Source of the DNA: Candidatus Saccharicenans subterraneus
GTDB taxonomy: Bacteria; Acidobacteriota; Aminicenantia; Aminicenantales; Saccharicenantaceae
Direction of reading: 5' to 3'
NCBI GenBank assembly: GCA_003426165.1
Contig: QUAH01000011.1
Location: forward strand, 1 to 64,000
Length of the DNA: 64,000 bases
The notes under the pieces were generated by a model, which saw only the letters and a program-made list of their open reading frames with translations, had not been told where the DNA came from and did not search any database. The position numbers and the translations under genes are program-made. Shown piece after piece: positions 1-8,798 of the stretch (its first letter is position 1; each line of letters opens with the position of its first letter).

Positions 1-77
1 AACCGATGCTCGTTAAAAGCCTCTAACACCTCCGAAACAAACTCTAAGGATAATCTCTTGTGAAGCTGGCTCTTCAT
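1..77 (-). CDS. Transposase N-terminus (truncated by window edge)
   Basis: Reading leftwards from an ATG at 77-75, 25 codons run off the window edge, beginning MKSQLHKRLSLEFV. A near-perfect Shine-Dalgarno AGGAGG lies about 9 bases upstream. The basic, helical N-terminus resembles the first helix-turn-helix segment of integrase-core transposases. The phased GTCTACTT repeats just upstream (131-186) look like an insertion-sequence end. Only about 25 residues are visible, so the family cannot be named; the transposase call rests on N-terminal character plus the adjacent repeats. Confidence 0.55.
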   Translation of the reverse strand, partial: MKSQLHKRLSLEFVSEVLEAFNEHR

Positions 78-130
78 GGTGGCAGAACCTCCTTTATGCT
101 CAGGGTTCTACCACACCCGCTTCCCCCGAT

Positions 131-186
131 GTCTACTTTTTGTCTACTTTTAGTCTACTTATGTTTTTTACATTACGTCTACTTTT
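131..186. repeat. Phased GTCTACTT direct repeats at the IS end
   Basis: The octamer GTCTACTT occurs at 131, 142, 153 and 177. The first three copies are exactly 11 bases apart, about one helical turn, so all would face the same side of the DNA. This is typical of transposase-binding sites at an element end. The fourth copy is offset by 24 bases. Confidence 0.6.
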
Positions 187-312
187 GATTATTACGGTAC
201 AGTTCTTTTTTCTTTATGATTAATATATTGAAAAATATAAGGGAAAACATTGATTCATTTGCTTACGAAATCACCTAAAATCCATCCTTTTCGTATGAGA
301 TATTCAATGAGT

Positions 313-341
313 TTGCTTACTATATATGTATAACTTATAAT
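313..341 (+). promoter_or_regulatory. Putative promoter of the acetyltransferase gene
   Basis: TTGCTT at 313-318 and a perfect TATAAT at 336-341 are separated by 17 bases. Predicted transcription would start near 348, about 60 bases before the ATG at 408. The -35 box is weak and the surrounding DNA very AT-rich, so chance matches are possible. Confidence 0.4.
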
Positions 342-407
342 AAAATTAATGTCTAAGCTGAATTATAGTTTAGGAAAAGATGGGAATCTTGATTTTCTTA
401 TCTTTTT

Positions 408-1169
408 ATGTTAATAAGAAATCAAGTGTGTCCTTCTTATGTAAACTATATGTTAAATTTTATAACCTCAAAAATTGATAGCATAATATATACTTATAAA
501 CAAAAGGGGGGGTGGGGTATAATAAGAGCTATAATTAGAAAAGCAGGAATTTCTCTTTATATAGAAAGAGTCGTTTTTCTTTATCTTGATTTGTTTTTTC
601 TTGCTGACAGCAAATCAGACGCCTCTATTTTTAAGCTCCTGGATGCTCACGAAATTCGAAAACAAAAAAATTATTATGACGGATTTAACTCAAGAAATCA
701 GGCTATTAATAAAATAGTCAAGGGCGATAAACTCTTTGTACATGAAAGAGATGGCAAGTTCGTTTACTTTGTATGGATAGAACAAAAAAGTATTTCCATA
801 GATTGGTTCAAGTTTAATTTGCCAGATAATATTGCTTACCTATCCAATGAATTTACAAGGCCAGAATACCGAGGCTTAGGAATCGCTAAAATGGTGAGAA
901 AACAGATTTTTCATTATTTAAAAAATAGTGGTATTAGGTTCATTATCCTAGTAGTTAATCCCAAAAATGAAAAAGCTTTAAATTTGAATAAATCTTTTGG
1001 ATTTGAAGAATATCAGAGTTTGACATATAAGAGTATTTTTTATTTACGATTTTTTGAAATAAGATCGGCTAAGAAAGATCAAGTGAAGAAATTCATACGC
1101 TTCATTAGACCGATAGAAAATGTCTGGAAAGTCTATGCCGATTTTTATTATAAACAAAGCATCCACTAG
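408..1169 (+). CDS. GNAT-family N-acetyltransferase in a polysaccharide island
   Basis: This 253-residue protein carries a GNAT fold in its second half. The acetyl-CoA pyrophosphate-binding motif is visible as YRGLGIA (about residues 154-160), followed by strand and helix segments ending in NKSFGFEEY, the usual C-terminal GNAT motif. The N-terminal ~50 residues (KQKGGWGIIRAIIRKAG) are basic and resemble extensions seen on acetyltransferases encoded in O-antigen clusters. The likely role is acetylation of an amino-sugar or lipid-linked precursor; the substrate is not determinable. No Shine-Dalgarno precedes the ATG, and ATG at 450 is an alternative start. Composition is strongly AT-rich like the next five genes, suggesting a common transferred origin. 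Confidence 0.7.
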   Translation: MLIRNQVCPSYVNYMLNFITSKIDSIIYTYKQKGGWGIIRAIIRKAGISLYIERVVFLYLDLFFLADSKSDASIFKLLDAHEIRKQKNYYDGFNSRNQAINKIVKGDKLFVHERDGKFVYFVWIEQKSISIDWFKFNLPDNIAYLSNEFTRPEYRGLGIAKMVRKQIFHYLKNSGIRFIILVVNPKNEKALNLNKSFGFEEYQSLTYKSIFYLRFFEIRSAKKDQVKKFIRFIRPIENVWKVYADFYYKQSIH

Positions 1170-1228
1170 AAGAAGTAATAAGAAATTGTTATCTAAGATA
1201 TCGCAAATTTATATAAGCTTTTAGTATA

Positions 1229-2728
1229 ATGAATTCAACAGAATCAAAGCTTTTTAGAAGACGACAATTCCTAATTGGCCCGGACTTACCTTTTTTTGAG
1301 AGCTGGCATAAATTTAGAATAAGCAATAATTTATTCATGGTGTCTCATCCTGATTTGCCTGTCACTTATACAGAAAAAAATAACAATAAGATCTTCCTAT
1401 TGGGTTACATATTAGATCCTTCCAGACCTGAGTTTTCAGATATTGATATAATCCGGAGTTTAATTGAAGATATTATCTCTCTGGACTCCATTATCATTAA
1501 GTTAGATCGGCTTACGGGAAGATTTGTTCTGATCGTTTTTCTGGGCGAAAATCTTTATGTTTTCCACGACCCTTGTGGGCTAAGGCAAGTCTTCTATTGT
1601 TTTGATAAAGATGGAAAATTCTGGTCTGCATCCCAACCAAACCTATTAGCAGAAATCCTTGACCTTTCTTATGATCCAATAATGCTGGAATATAAAAATC
1701 TTCCTCTGTTTATATCTGGGCGAGACGAATTCTGGTTTCCCTGTGATCTTTCTCCTTATAAAGAAATCAAGTATCTTTTACCTAATCACTATCTAGATAT
1801 TAATAATAAATCTGTTAAAAGATATTGGCCAAGAATAAATTCTTTTGGTAAATTAGATTTAGATGAATTTGTGGATAAAGTCAGCAAACTGCTGCAGAGC
1901 ACGATCGAAGCAGCTGCCACAAGGTTCCCTCTTGTGATGGGTATATCTGCCGGCTGGGATAGCCGAAAATCTCTTGCCGCATCTAGATCTGTAAAAGATA
2001 AAATCATTTTCTATACTCACACACCTATAAAAGGAAACGAAGCCGATGCGGAGATCCCTGCTACGCTTCTTCCCAAATTGGGATTAAAACACAATTTAAT
2101 TGAGCTTACACCTATGGACGAGAATTTTAAAAAATATTTTGAGATAAATAACACATGGCCAAGAGAAAGGCATGGTCATATTGCCTATTCATTTATTAGG
2201 CATTTTGGACCTGATCGTGTCGTTCTCAACAGCAATATAAGTGAATATTATGGTGTTTGGTATTGGCTCCCTAAGAAAAAAATAAATGGAAGAAACCTTG
2301 CCATGCTCAGGATGATTTCTAATAAAAAAATCATTGAAGAATTAGATAAATGGCTTCTTGATGCACGACCAGCATGTGAGCAAGCTAATATGAACATTCT
2401 TGTTTTATTTGACTTAGAATTGAGGTCCCGGTGGGTTTCGCAGGCCTTATCAGAATATGATATTGCTTTTGAGACCCTCAACCCTTACAACAACAGAAAC
2501 CTATTTCATTTAGAGCTGTCAGTTGATGAAAAAATCAGGGAAGGGAGAAATCCATATTTGCCAAAGGCATTAATCAAAAAGATGTGGCCAGATGTTTTAT
2601 CAGAACCAATAAACCCCGAAAAAGACACTTTGAAAAAAATCAAAAAATTCATATTGACAAAAAAATTTCTATTTCCGGTTCTTAGAAATATTAAGTATAT
2701 ACAAATGAGAATAAGTTTTAAGGTCTAG
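1229..2728 (+). CDS. Asparagine synthase-like protein of a surface-polysaccharide cluster
   Basis: The 499-residue protein has the two-part build of asparagine synthetase B. An N-terminal Ntn-hydrolase-like half (RLTGRFVLIVF, then VFHDPCGLRQVFY at about residues 110-125) precedes an ATP-pyrophosphatase half whose P-loop appears as GISAGWDSRKS (about 235-245) instead of the canonical SGGxDS. The mature N-terminus lacks the Cys2 nucleophile needed to use glutamine, so it probably uses free ammonia or another amine, or has another role. Such AsnB-like proteins recur in capsule and O-antigen loci, where amidation of uronic acids has been proposed. It lies 59 bases after the acetyltransferase. No Shine-Dalgarno is evident. 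Function here is inferred from family and context. Confidence 0.75.
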   Translation: MNSTESKLFRRRQFLIGPDLPFFESWHKFRISNNLFMVSHPDLPVTYTEKNNNKIFLLGYILDPSRPEFSDIDIIRSLIEDIISLDSIIIKLDRLTGRFVLIVFLGENLYVFHDPCGLRQVFYCFDKDGKFWSASQPNLLAEILDLSYDPIMLEYKNLPLFISGRDEFWFPCDLSPYKEIKYLLPNHYLDINNKSVKRYWPRINSFGKLDLDEFVDKVSKLLQSTIEAAATRFPLVMGISAGWDSRKSLAASRSVKDKIIFYTHTPIKGNEADAEIPATLLPKLGLKHNLIELTPMDENFKKYFEINNTWPRERHGHIAYSFIRHFGPDRVVLNSNISEYYGVWYWLPKKKINGRNLAMLRMISNKKIIEELDKWLLDARPACEQANMNILVLFDLELRSRWVSQALSEYDIAFETLNPYNNRNLFHLELSVDEKIREGRNPYLPKALIKKMWPDVLSEPINPEKDTLKKIKKFILTKKFLFPVLRNIKYIQMRISFKV

Positions 2729-2825
2729 ATTATATGCCCTAGGAAAACGATGCTCAGCATGGAGTTTTTGCCATCCACAAAACTGGTGAAAGAGATGTAA
2801 AATATTTATTAAAAAAGGAGCAAAA

Positions 2826-4160
2826 TTGCCACCACAATTAGCTCTAATACTAACCCTGATACTAATTTTTTTATTAGTTCGTATTGAGCACGAGAGGGCT
2901 AAATTATCAGGGAGTTCAGTATGGATTATTGCTGCCTGGATGCTCCATTCTGCCAGTAGAGGACTGGGTTACTATTTAAATATACAAACTACGATCGAAA
3001 CCGGAAGCCCACCAGATAGATACTTTCTTTTATTTTTAGCTGCATTATGTATATTTATAATTATAAAGAGGCACCCTCCAATAAAATCTTTTTTGACAAA
3101 TAATTGGACCTTTTCTTTCATATTTCTTTATATGCTGATCAGCATAATTTGGGCAAATTCCCCAGGCATTACATTCAGGCGTTGGGGAAGAGAATTAATT
3201 GTGATCTTGATGTCGTTTCTCTTGTTAACAGAAAATTCCCCCATCTCAGTCATTTTCAGCGCTATAAAAAGGTTTATATATGCAGCATTTCCCCTTTCAA
3301 TTCTCTTAATTAAGTATTTTCCCTCTTATGGACGTCAGTACGGCAGATGGACCGGAGAAGTTACATGGGTAGGGATCGCTGGGCAGAAGAATGGCCTGGC
3401 CATGCTCTGCGTTTTTTCATTAATTTTCTTGCTTTGGTCTCTATGGAGAGACATAAAATTGTGGCATAGATTACAATCAAGATTGCCATTCTTAATAGAT
3501 CTTATTATGACTGTTATAGCTATTTATTTAATGATAGGACCACAAAGGACTTTAACATATTCTGCAACATCATTTTTAGCCCTTATCACGGGTCTTATTT
3601 TTATGATCACATTAAGCTTGGCAATTAAAAAAGATATTAAGTTGACCAGAAAGTTAGTTATTATAGGAATTGCCATAATTATTGTTGGGACCATTATGCC
3701 GTTCTCTGGAAATATTCCAATAAAAAAGTTACCCAATCTTCTAAATAGAAGCGAAACACTGACCGATAGAACAGAAATCTGGAATATTCTGCTCCCTTAT
3801 GCCAAAAAGAAAATTATATTAGGACATGGGTATGGCGGTTTTTGGACTACAACTCTGAGAGAAGAAATTGCAAGCCATGCTCATAATGGCTATCTTGAAA
3901 CTGTTTTAAACCTTGGCCTAGTTGGATTGCTTTTATTCTCAATATTCTTGATTAAAACAATTTCCATGTTGGCAACCGCTATATATGAAAATAGATTTGA
4001 ATACATCCCTTTTTTGTCCATCATATTCATGTACCTTGTCCATAATATTGCCGAAGCAACTCTTGGGGATTTCCAATCCTCAATAGGAGCAATAATTGTT
4101 TTGGCTTCTTTTTTGGTTGCCAATAAATCTATAATTGAAAACAATAAATATAATATATAA
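2826..4160 (+). CDS. O-antigen ligase/polymerase family membrane protein (Wzy_C)
   Basis: A 444-residue polytopic membrane protein with roughly 10-12 hydrophobic segments. The periplasmic signature of the O-antigen ligase/Wzy_C family is visible: RTEIWNILL, then GHGYGGFW and SHAHNGYLE (about residues 335-360), including the histidine preceding NGYLE. Members either polymerise repeat units (Wzy) or ligate glycan to a lipid or protein acceptor (WaaL); sequence alone does not separate these. The start is a TTG at 2826 with a good Shine-Dalgarno AAGGAG six bases upstream, the clearest ribosome site in the island. It sits among flippase and glycosyltransferase genes, fitting Wzy-dependent polysaccharide assembly. 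Confidence 0.85.
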   Translation: MPPQLALILTLILIFLLVRIEHERAKLSGSSVWIIAAWMLHSASRGLGYYLNIQTTIETGSPPDRYFLLFLAALCIFIIIKRHPPIKSFLTNNWTFSFIFLYMLISIIWANSPGITFRRWGRELIVILMSFLLLTENSPISVIFSAIKRFIYAAFPLSILLIKYFPSYGRQYGRWTGEVTWVGIAGQKNGLAMLCVFSLIFLLWSLWRDIKLWHRLQSRLPFLIDLIMTVIAIYLMIGPQRTLTYSATSFLALITGLIFMITLSLAIKKDIKLTRKLVIIGIAIIIVGTIMPFSGNIPIKKLPNLLNRSETLTDRTEIWNILLPYAKKKIILGHGYGGFWTTTLREEIASHAHNGYLETVLNLGLVGLLLFSIFLIKTISMLATAIYENRFEYIPFLSIIFMYLVHNIAEATLGDFQSSIGAIIVLASFLVANKSIIENNKYNI

Positions 4161-4255
4161 TAGGATAAATCAGAATTATTTTTTAATGAGGACAAATATT
4201 CTGCCTATCGATCAATATTATCCGTGAGTGCTATTATAGCTATAATGTTAACTAA

Positions 4256-5524
4256 ATGACTCTTCTTAATTATCTCGACGAGATTACAATTTTCCGATTC
4301 GGACAAATATACAAATCTGGCGGCGGCATCGAGGAGCACATTAACAATGTTGATAGACTTCTTCTCTCGAGAAATAAACTAACTATACTGAGAACTTTTA
4401 TCGATAGTAAGGCGACTCCTCTTGAACCAATGGTAGAATATAGCGAAAAAGGAAAAATAGTGTGGATCCCCATAGAACCATTGTCAGGCGGGAGATCCGT
4501 TGATCTTAATCCATTTTTAAGACTTTTTTTTCCACGAGCTGACAATTTCCTCACGAAAAGCATGATTGAAATAATTAATAAGATATTATCTTTTTTTCCT
4601 AATAGACTTTACTTTTTAAAATTTAATTATCGTGAACTCGATAAGCTTGTACAACGAATATATCAAAAATATCCCTTCGATCTTGCTGTGATTCATACAA
4701 TTTTTGGACTCGATGAGGTGGTAATAATAAATGAACTGAGAAAAATAGGAGTCCCAATTATAATTATTTATCATTTTGATGCCCACAGACTGAAACACCC
4801 TCTACTTAAACGCATAGCAAAAAAAGCTACAGAGATAGCCGTAATTAATTCTGGAAGTCTTTCCAGACTATTAAAAAATAGAATATTCAAAATTGTTGAA
4901 GGGGTAGATAGTAATTTTTGGGATTTAAATCTAGCTCAAACGCAATTGAGTATGCCACAACACAAATTAATCTTGTTACCAGCCCGCATTCACCCTTCAA
5001 AAGGCCAAATGGATGCTCTTAAAACATTAGGAATGCTGAGAAAGCAGGGAATAAATGCAATTCTTGTATTTGCGGGTAGGATAGACTCACAATCATATTA
5101 CAAAGAAATATTAAAATTTGTCAAAATCCAAAAATTTGATAACCAGGTTATTAATCTGGGAGAACTCAATAAAGAAGAACTCAGAAATTGGTATGCTGCT
5201 GCTGATATAGTTGTACTTCCATCTTATTCGGAGGGATTAGGAAGAAGCCTATTAGAAGCCCAATTAATGAAACGTCCTGTTGTGGCTTACAATTCCGGAG
5301 GAATATCAGAAGCCGTAATTAATGGGGTTACTGGTTTCCTGGTTAAGACAGGTAATATTGAAGAATTATCGCTCAGACTAAAACAACTCTTATCAGATGA
5401 AATTTTATGTAAACAAATGGGAGAAAGAGGCAGAAGTTTTGTTATAAATGAATTTAGTTTGCAAAAAATGGTGAGATCTCATGAGGACTTGTATATTAAA
5501 ACCTTAATGTCATGGAAGCAATAA
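4256..5524 (+). CDS. GT4-family glycosyltransferase
   Basis: The 422-residue protein has a GT-B fold. The C-terminal half begins with PARIHPSKGQ (about 241-250) and carries the GT4 donor-site motif in PSYSEGLGRSLLEAQ, where the spaced glutamates bind the nucleotide-sugar. It is followed by RPVVAYNSGGISE and GVTGFLV, all classic for the family. The N-terminal acceptor domain contains GGGIEEHI near residue 25, matching the glycine-rich loop of GT4 enzymes. It likely adds a sugar to the undecaprenyl-linked repeat unit in the cytoplasm. The specific sugar cannot be read from sequence. It is transcribed with the preceding plus-strand genes. No Shine-Dalgarno is seen. Confidence 0.85.
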   Translation: MTLLNYLDEITIFRFGQIYKSGGGIEEHINNVDRLLLSRNKLTILRTFIDSKATPLEPMVEYSEKGKIVWIPIEPLSGGRSVDLNPFLRLFFPRADNFLTKSMIEIINKILSFFPNRLYFLKFNYRELDKLVQRIYQKYPFDLAVIHTIFGLDEVVIINELRKIGVPIIIIYHFDAHRLKHPLLKRIAKKATEIAVINSGSLSRLLKNRIFKIVEGVDSNFWDLNLAQTQLSMPQHKLILLPARIHPSKGQMDALKTLGMLRKQGINAILVFAGRIDSQSYYKEILKFVKIQKFDNQVINLGELNKEELRNWYAAADIVVLPSYSEGLGRSLLEAQLMKRPVVAYNSGGISEAVINGVTGFLVKTGNIEELSLRLKQLLSDEILCKQMGERGRSFVINEFSLQKMVRSHEDLYIKTLMSWKQ

Positions 5525-5606
5525 TAAAAAATAGGACGGCATTTATTGGAATAGGCCTCTTTCCAAAGATTTTTTACTTTTGCTACCAAAATAAATTGAA
5601 TTCTAT

Positions 5607-7142
5607 TCAATTTCGCCCATCTTTTCTCTTCACATACTCCATAAACAAACTTAATAAATAGAATATAGGTTTTACATTTCTAAAGAGAATTATCAAACAT
5701 GAAAGGTATAATATGGCATATAAAAATAACGGCAATAATATCCTCAACCAAATATTAAAATCTGCCAAGAGCGGCAATAGTGGAATACAAACAAATAAAG
5801 AAACAATTCCAGAAACAAAATATCTCCACAGATAAATTATAAGTGTCCGAAATCCTAGATTTATGGGTCTTCCACCATAAAGAATACTTGGGAAAACCAG
5901 CGCAACAAGAATAATTGTATAAGCCCCAGCCACACCAGTAGGCCCCCAATTTATTCCAATAAAATATGATGCCACAAAACAGGGAGCAGAAATAAGTCCC
6001 CATTTAAGCCATCTATCAGTCCTTCCTAATGAAATATGCAGCCAACCATGCGTACCATAAGTAATCCCAGCCCAAATGCCTACACTAAATATCTTAAATA
6101 GCTTTTCAGTGAACGCCCATTTCGGTCCTAACAATAGATAAACTATATCATCGCTTTTCAAAAAAAGAAAAGCTGAGACTGGAATCCCAATAAAATTCAG
6201 AGCTAATAATGAATTTAAATAATATTTAATATATTTATCCAGTTCATTCTTAAGCTTGCTAAGAGTAGATACGGCTACTGAATGTAATGGCATGGCAAGC
6301 AGCGAAATTGGCATTATTGCGAGCTGAAATGCACGATCATAATATCCAAGCTGGTCTGCATCCAACCGCCAACCTATAATTGTCTTGTCTATGTTAAGCA
6401 CAAAATAATTTAATACAAAAAACCCAACAATATTCAATCCCATTCCAATCATTCGCCAGATTTCTTTTGTAAAAACTGGACGCCCTGGCTTCCAAGAAAG
6501 ACATGCCCACGCCCCAAGAGTTATAAACAGACCCAAAGTAACCTGCTTGACAATTATCGACCAATAACCAAATCCACTAGCTGCCATTATTATAGCAATG
6601 ATCACGCTTAGGATTGTACTTGTAATACCAATTATGGCTATCTGACCAAAACGCATAGATCTTTTTAATAGGGCAAAATGCTGTGTAGATAGTCCCACAA
6701 ATATAAAACTTAAAGAATACAATATTGTTATCCCAATTAGCTTCGGCTCTCTATAGAACTTTGAGATTAAAGGAGAGCTTGCAATAAGAATCAGAGCTAT
6801 TGCCCCATTAAATAAAGCGTTTACCCAGAATAAAGTACTCACTTGAGTTTGATTGAGTTCAGCAGCTTGAACCGTAATGTCACTGATGCCCAAATCCCTA
6901 AAAATGCCGAAAATACCAGCGATAGAGGCAACCATGGCTACAAGCCCAAAATCTGTGGGTGTCAGTATCCTGGCTAAGATGATCACACTTATTGTATTTA
7001 TGGCATACTCTATTATTCTTTCTGTTATGGTAATACCAGCACTGCGAATGGCAATCCCCTTCAGAACATCTTCAGAAAGCTTAGGATTCAATGTAAAGCT
7101 GTTCTTCCTGGCTTTACTCAAAGAAGTTATTATTTTCCTCAT
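5607..7142 (-). CDS. Polysaccharide flippase, MOP superfamily (Wzx/WzxC-like)
   Basis: A 511-residue integral membrane protein with about 14 hydrophobic segments. The N-terminal part reads TPTDFGLVAMVASIAGIFG and DLGISDITVQ, characteristic of the WzxC/TuaB branch of the MOP flippases, with GRTDRWLKWG and GPTGVAGAYT in the C-terminal half. It would move lipid-linked oligosaccharide repeat units across the inner membrane for polymerisation by the ligase/polymerase encoded nearby. It is convergent with the GT4 gene (83 bases between stops) and shares the island's AT-rich composition. The start ATG at 7142 lacks a clear Shine-Dalgarno. Confidence 0.88.
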   Translation of the reverse strand: MRKIITSLSKARKNSFTLNPKLSEDVLKGIAIRSAGITITERIIEYAINTISVIILARILTPTDFGLVAMVASIAGIFGIFRDLGISDITVQAAELNQTQVSTLFWVNALFNGAIALILIASSPLISKFYREPKLIGITILYSLSFIFVGLSTQHFALLKRSMRFGQIAIIGITSTILSVIIAIIMAASGFGYWSIIVKQVTLGLFITLGAWACLSWKPGRPVFTKEIWRMIGMGLNIVGFFVLNYFVLNIDKTIIGWRLDADQLGYYDRAFQLAIMPISLLAMPLHSVAVSTLSKLKNELDKYIKYYLNSLLALNFIGIPVSAFLFLKSDDIVYLLLGPKWAFTEKLFKIFSVGIWAGITYGTHGWLHISLGRTDRWLKWGLISAPCFVASYFIGINWGPTGVAGAYTIILVALVFPSILYGGRPINLGFRTLIIYLWRYFVSGIVSLFVCIPLLPLLADFNIWLRILLPLFLYAILYLSCLIILFRNVKPIFYLLSLFMEYVKRKDGRN

Positions 7143-7606
7143 TCTAATATGTTGAATTCGCTCAATTATATATTTGGCAATTATAAATTAAATATATAAT
7201 ATTACAAATTCTCAGAATAATTAAGAAGCTCTATCTATATGAATTAATTCATCTGTTTCTTAACAAGAATATCGGCAAGATAAATGAGAAATCTTTGACT
7301 AATAATTGGTTTTCATTAAGATCCGCCAAATATAAAGACTAATGAGTTAGAAAAAGAAGTGATGTTAAATGATGCTAACTTAACAGACATAAAAATATCT
7401 GTGAAGCTAAAACGGGTTTTAAAATGCACGATTTAGAGGCACATGCGGCAGATATGAGGCATATTCACAAGAACGGGTTGTTGTATCAAAGAAAAATTAA
7501 GATGGTGTGCGCATAAAAAGCAATTAGCTAAACAAACTCTATGGTAATTTACGCCTGTTATATCTGGCTATTTATTATCTAGTGAATAGAGCACAGATTA
7601 TCTATG
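7143..7606. other. AT-rich intergenic stretch with no supported gene
   Basis: This 464-base stretch separates the flippase from the GT2 gene. I see only short open frames, the longest being about 30 codons on the plus strand from 7423 without a ribosome site. There is a perfect 14-base palindrome at 7239-7252 (ATGAATTAATTCAT), which could be an operator near the flippase promoter or simply a product of AT richness. It may hold decayed gene remains, but nothing is identifiable. Confidence 0.5.
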
Positions 7607-8530
7607 TCAATTGGAAATGATGTAGATATCTTTTATGGGATTTATTTTTATTACGGCTAAGATTTTTCCTAAATGATCAAACAAGGATATAAGATATTTA
7701 ATAGAATATTCTAATCCCGTTAAGGGTGAGATTATAAGAAGATATGGTAGAGATAAAATATACGTAACACAAGCAATAATTGAATTGAGAATACTAATTT
7801 TATTTGACCTTGAATAATTTGCGGATACCTTACCTCGTAAAAGGGCTCTTTTTATCATGAATATAATATTCCATCTTATTTTGGGAATTAACTCATAAAC
7901 TACTGCCTCATCACACCAAATGAATCTATATCCTTCATTAATTTTTCTTAAAAAGAAATCACGGTCTTCTCCGCCACTGCCGAATTCTTCCTTAAACCAT
8001 ATCGTATTCTTGGTAAAAATTTCTCTCCTCAAGAGGACATTGCCGGTTCTAGATTCTGTCCAATTCATTTTGTGTCCGGTATTAAATCTTTTCCTGTTAA
8101 AAAAACCACCTCTCAAAACCCAAGATGGCGGTTTTACCTCAAACTGTGGACAAACAGGACCCATTACGCCTTCTACATGATATTTATTTATAGTTTGATA
8201 CAGATTGAGTAACCAATTAGATTCCGGCAATTCATCATCATCAATAAATGCCACATAATCCCCTTTAGAATATTTAACAGCTCTATTCCTAGCCAACGCA
8301 ATGTTCTGTTTCTCTTCAACACCATAAATTACGTCTAATAGGATTTGATCTTTCTTTGCTTTAAACTCTTCAAAGATCTTTTTTGCGGAAGCTGACTTAT
8401 CATTATCTATAATTATTATAGAAAAGTTGAAGAGGTCTTTCGTATCTTGTTTAGTAAGATAATCCAGAAGCAGCCGAAGCTTTCTTGGCCTTTTAAATGT
8501 GCAAATACAAACAGATATATGATCTTTCAA
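7607..8530 (-). CDS. GT2-family glycosyltransferase
   Basis: The 307-residue protein opens with the GT-A nucleotide-binding strand ISVCICTFKRP and continues to IIIIDNDKS and the metal-binding DxD-type motif YVAFIDDDELPE (about residues 92-103). The acceptor-side motif appears as FGSGGEDRDFFLR with EEKQNIALARNRA earlier, typical of GT2 rhamnosyl/glycosyl transferases. One hydrophobic C-terminal segment (ILSLPYLLIISPLTG) suggests membrane association. The start is TTG at 8530 with AGGG eight bases upstream. It is the last AT-rich gene before the G+C-rich half of the polysaccharide locus and is transcribed divergently from it. Confidence 0.85.
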   Translation of the reverse strand: MKDHISVCICTFKRPRKLRLLLDYLTKQDTKDLFNFSIIIIDNDKSASAKKIFEEFKAKKDQILLDVIYGVEEKQNIALARNRAVKYSKGDYVAFIDDDELPESNWLLNLYQTINKYHVEGVMGPVCPQFEVKPPSWVLRGGFFNRKRFNTGHKMNWTESRTGNVLLRREIFTKNTIWFKEEFGSGGEDRDFFLRKINEGYRFIWCDEAVVYELIPKIRWNIIFMIKRALLRGKVSANYSRSNKISILNSIIACVTYILSLPYLLIISPLTGLEYSIKYLISLFDHLGKILAVIKINPIKDIYIISN

Positions 8531-8769
8531 TTCTGAACCCTAAAAATAAATATAAATTTAGGCATATTTTATATTGTATTATATCAAATCTCAAAATTAT
8601 CTTATTTTAATGCCTAGGCTAAAAACAAAATTTCTTATCCTAATTCCTGATCCATAGAGTAAAATTGAAAATATAACACATATGATTTATTCGATTTTTT
8701 ATGAGATTAAGTAAGAAAATATTCCCGATACCTAGCATATATTAATATTAAACAGAAGAAAAATTATGC
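8531..8769. other. AT-rich intergenic stretch at the island boundary
   Basis: No coding region or RNA gene is supported. The sequence is the divergent control region between the GT2 gene on the minus strand and the nucleotide-sugar genes on the plus strand. Composition changes from AT-rich to G+C-rich just to its right. Confidence 0.6.
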
Positions 8770-8798
8770 TTGACAAATATTTCTGGATTTTGTATAAG
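8770..8798 (+). promoter_or_regulatory. Strong sigma-70-type promoter of the polysaccharide core operon
   Basis: A perfect -35 box TTGACA at 8770-8775 and -10 box TATAAG at 8793-8798 are separated by exactly 17 bases. Transcription would begin near 8805, giving a ~170-base leader before the aminotransferase gene. The same -35/-10 pair with the same spacing recurs at 17979-18007 before the GGDEF gene. Confidence 0.8.

Larger units (their letters stand above)
1..191 (-). mobile_element. Right-hand end of an insertion sequence
   Basis: This stretch joins a truncated transposase start on the minus strand to a set of direct repeats about 50-110 bases upstream of it, the usual layout of an IS terminus. 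The element's other end lies outside the window. No target-site duplication can be tested here. It borders the AT-rich polysaccharide island, so it may have taken part in bringing in or reshuffling those genes; that link is inference. Confidence 0.5.

Noticed and set aside
7239-7252. Palindrome ATGAATTAATTCAT as another copy of the TetR-like operator
   Set aside because: The half-site is similar but the spacing differs and the region is very AT-rich, so chance is likely.
7423-7515. 30-codon frame starting MHDLEAHAADMRHIH
   Set aside because: No ribosome site and no recognisable family; it may be debris of an older gene but cannot be supported.
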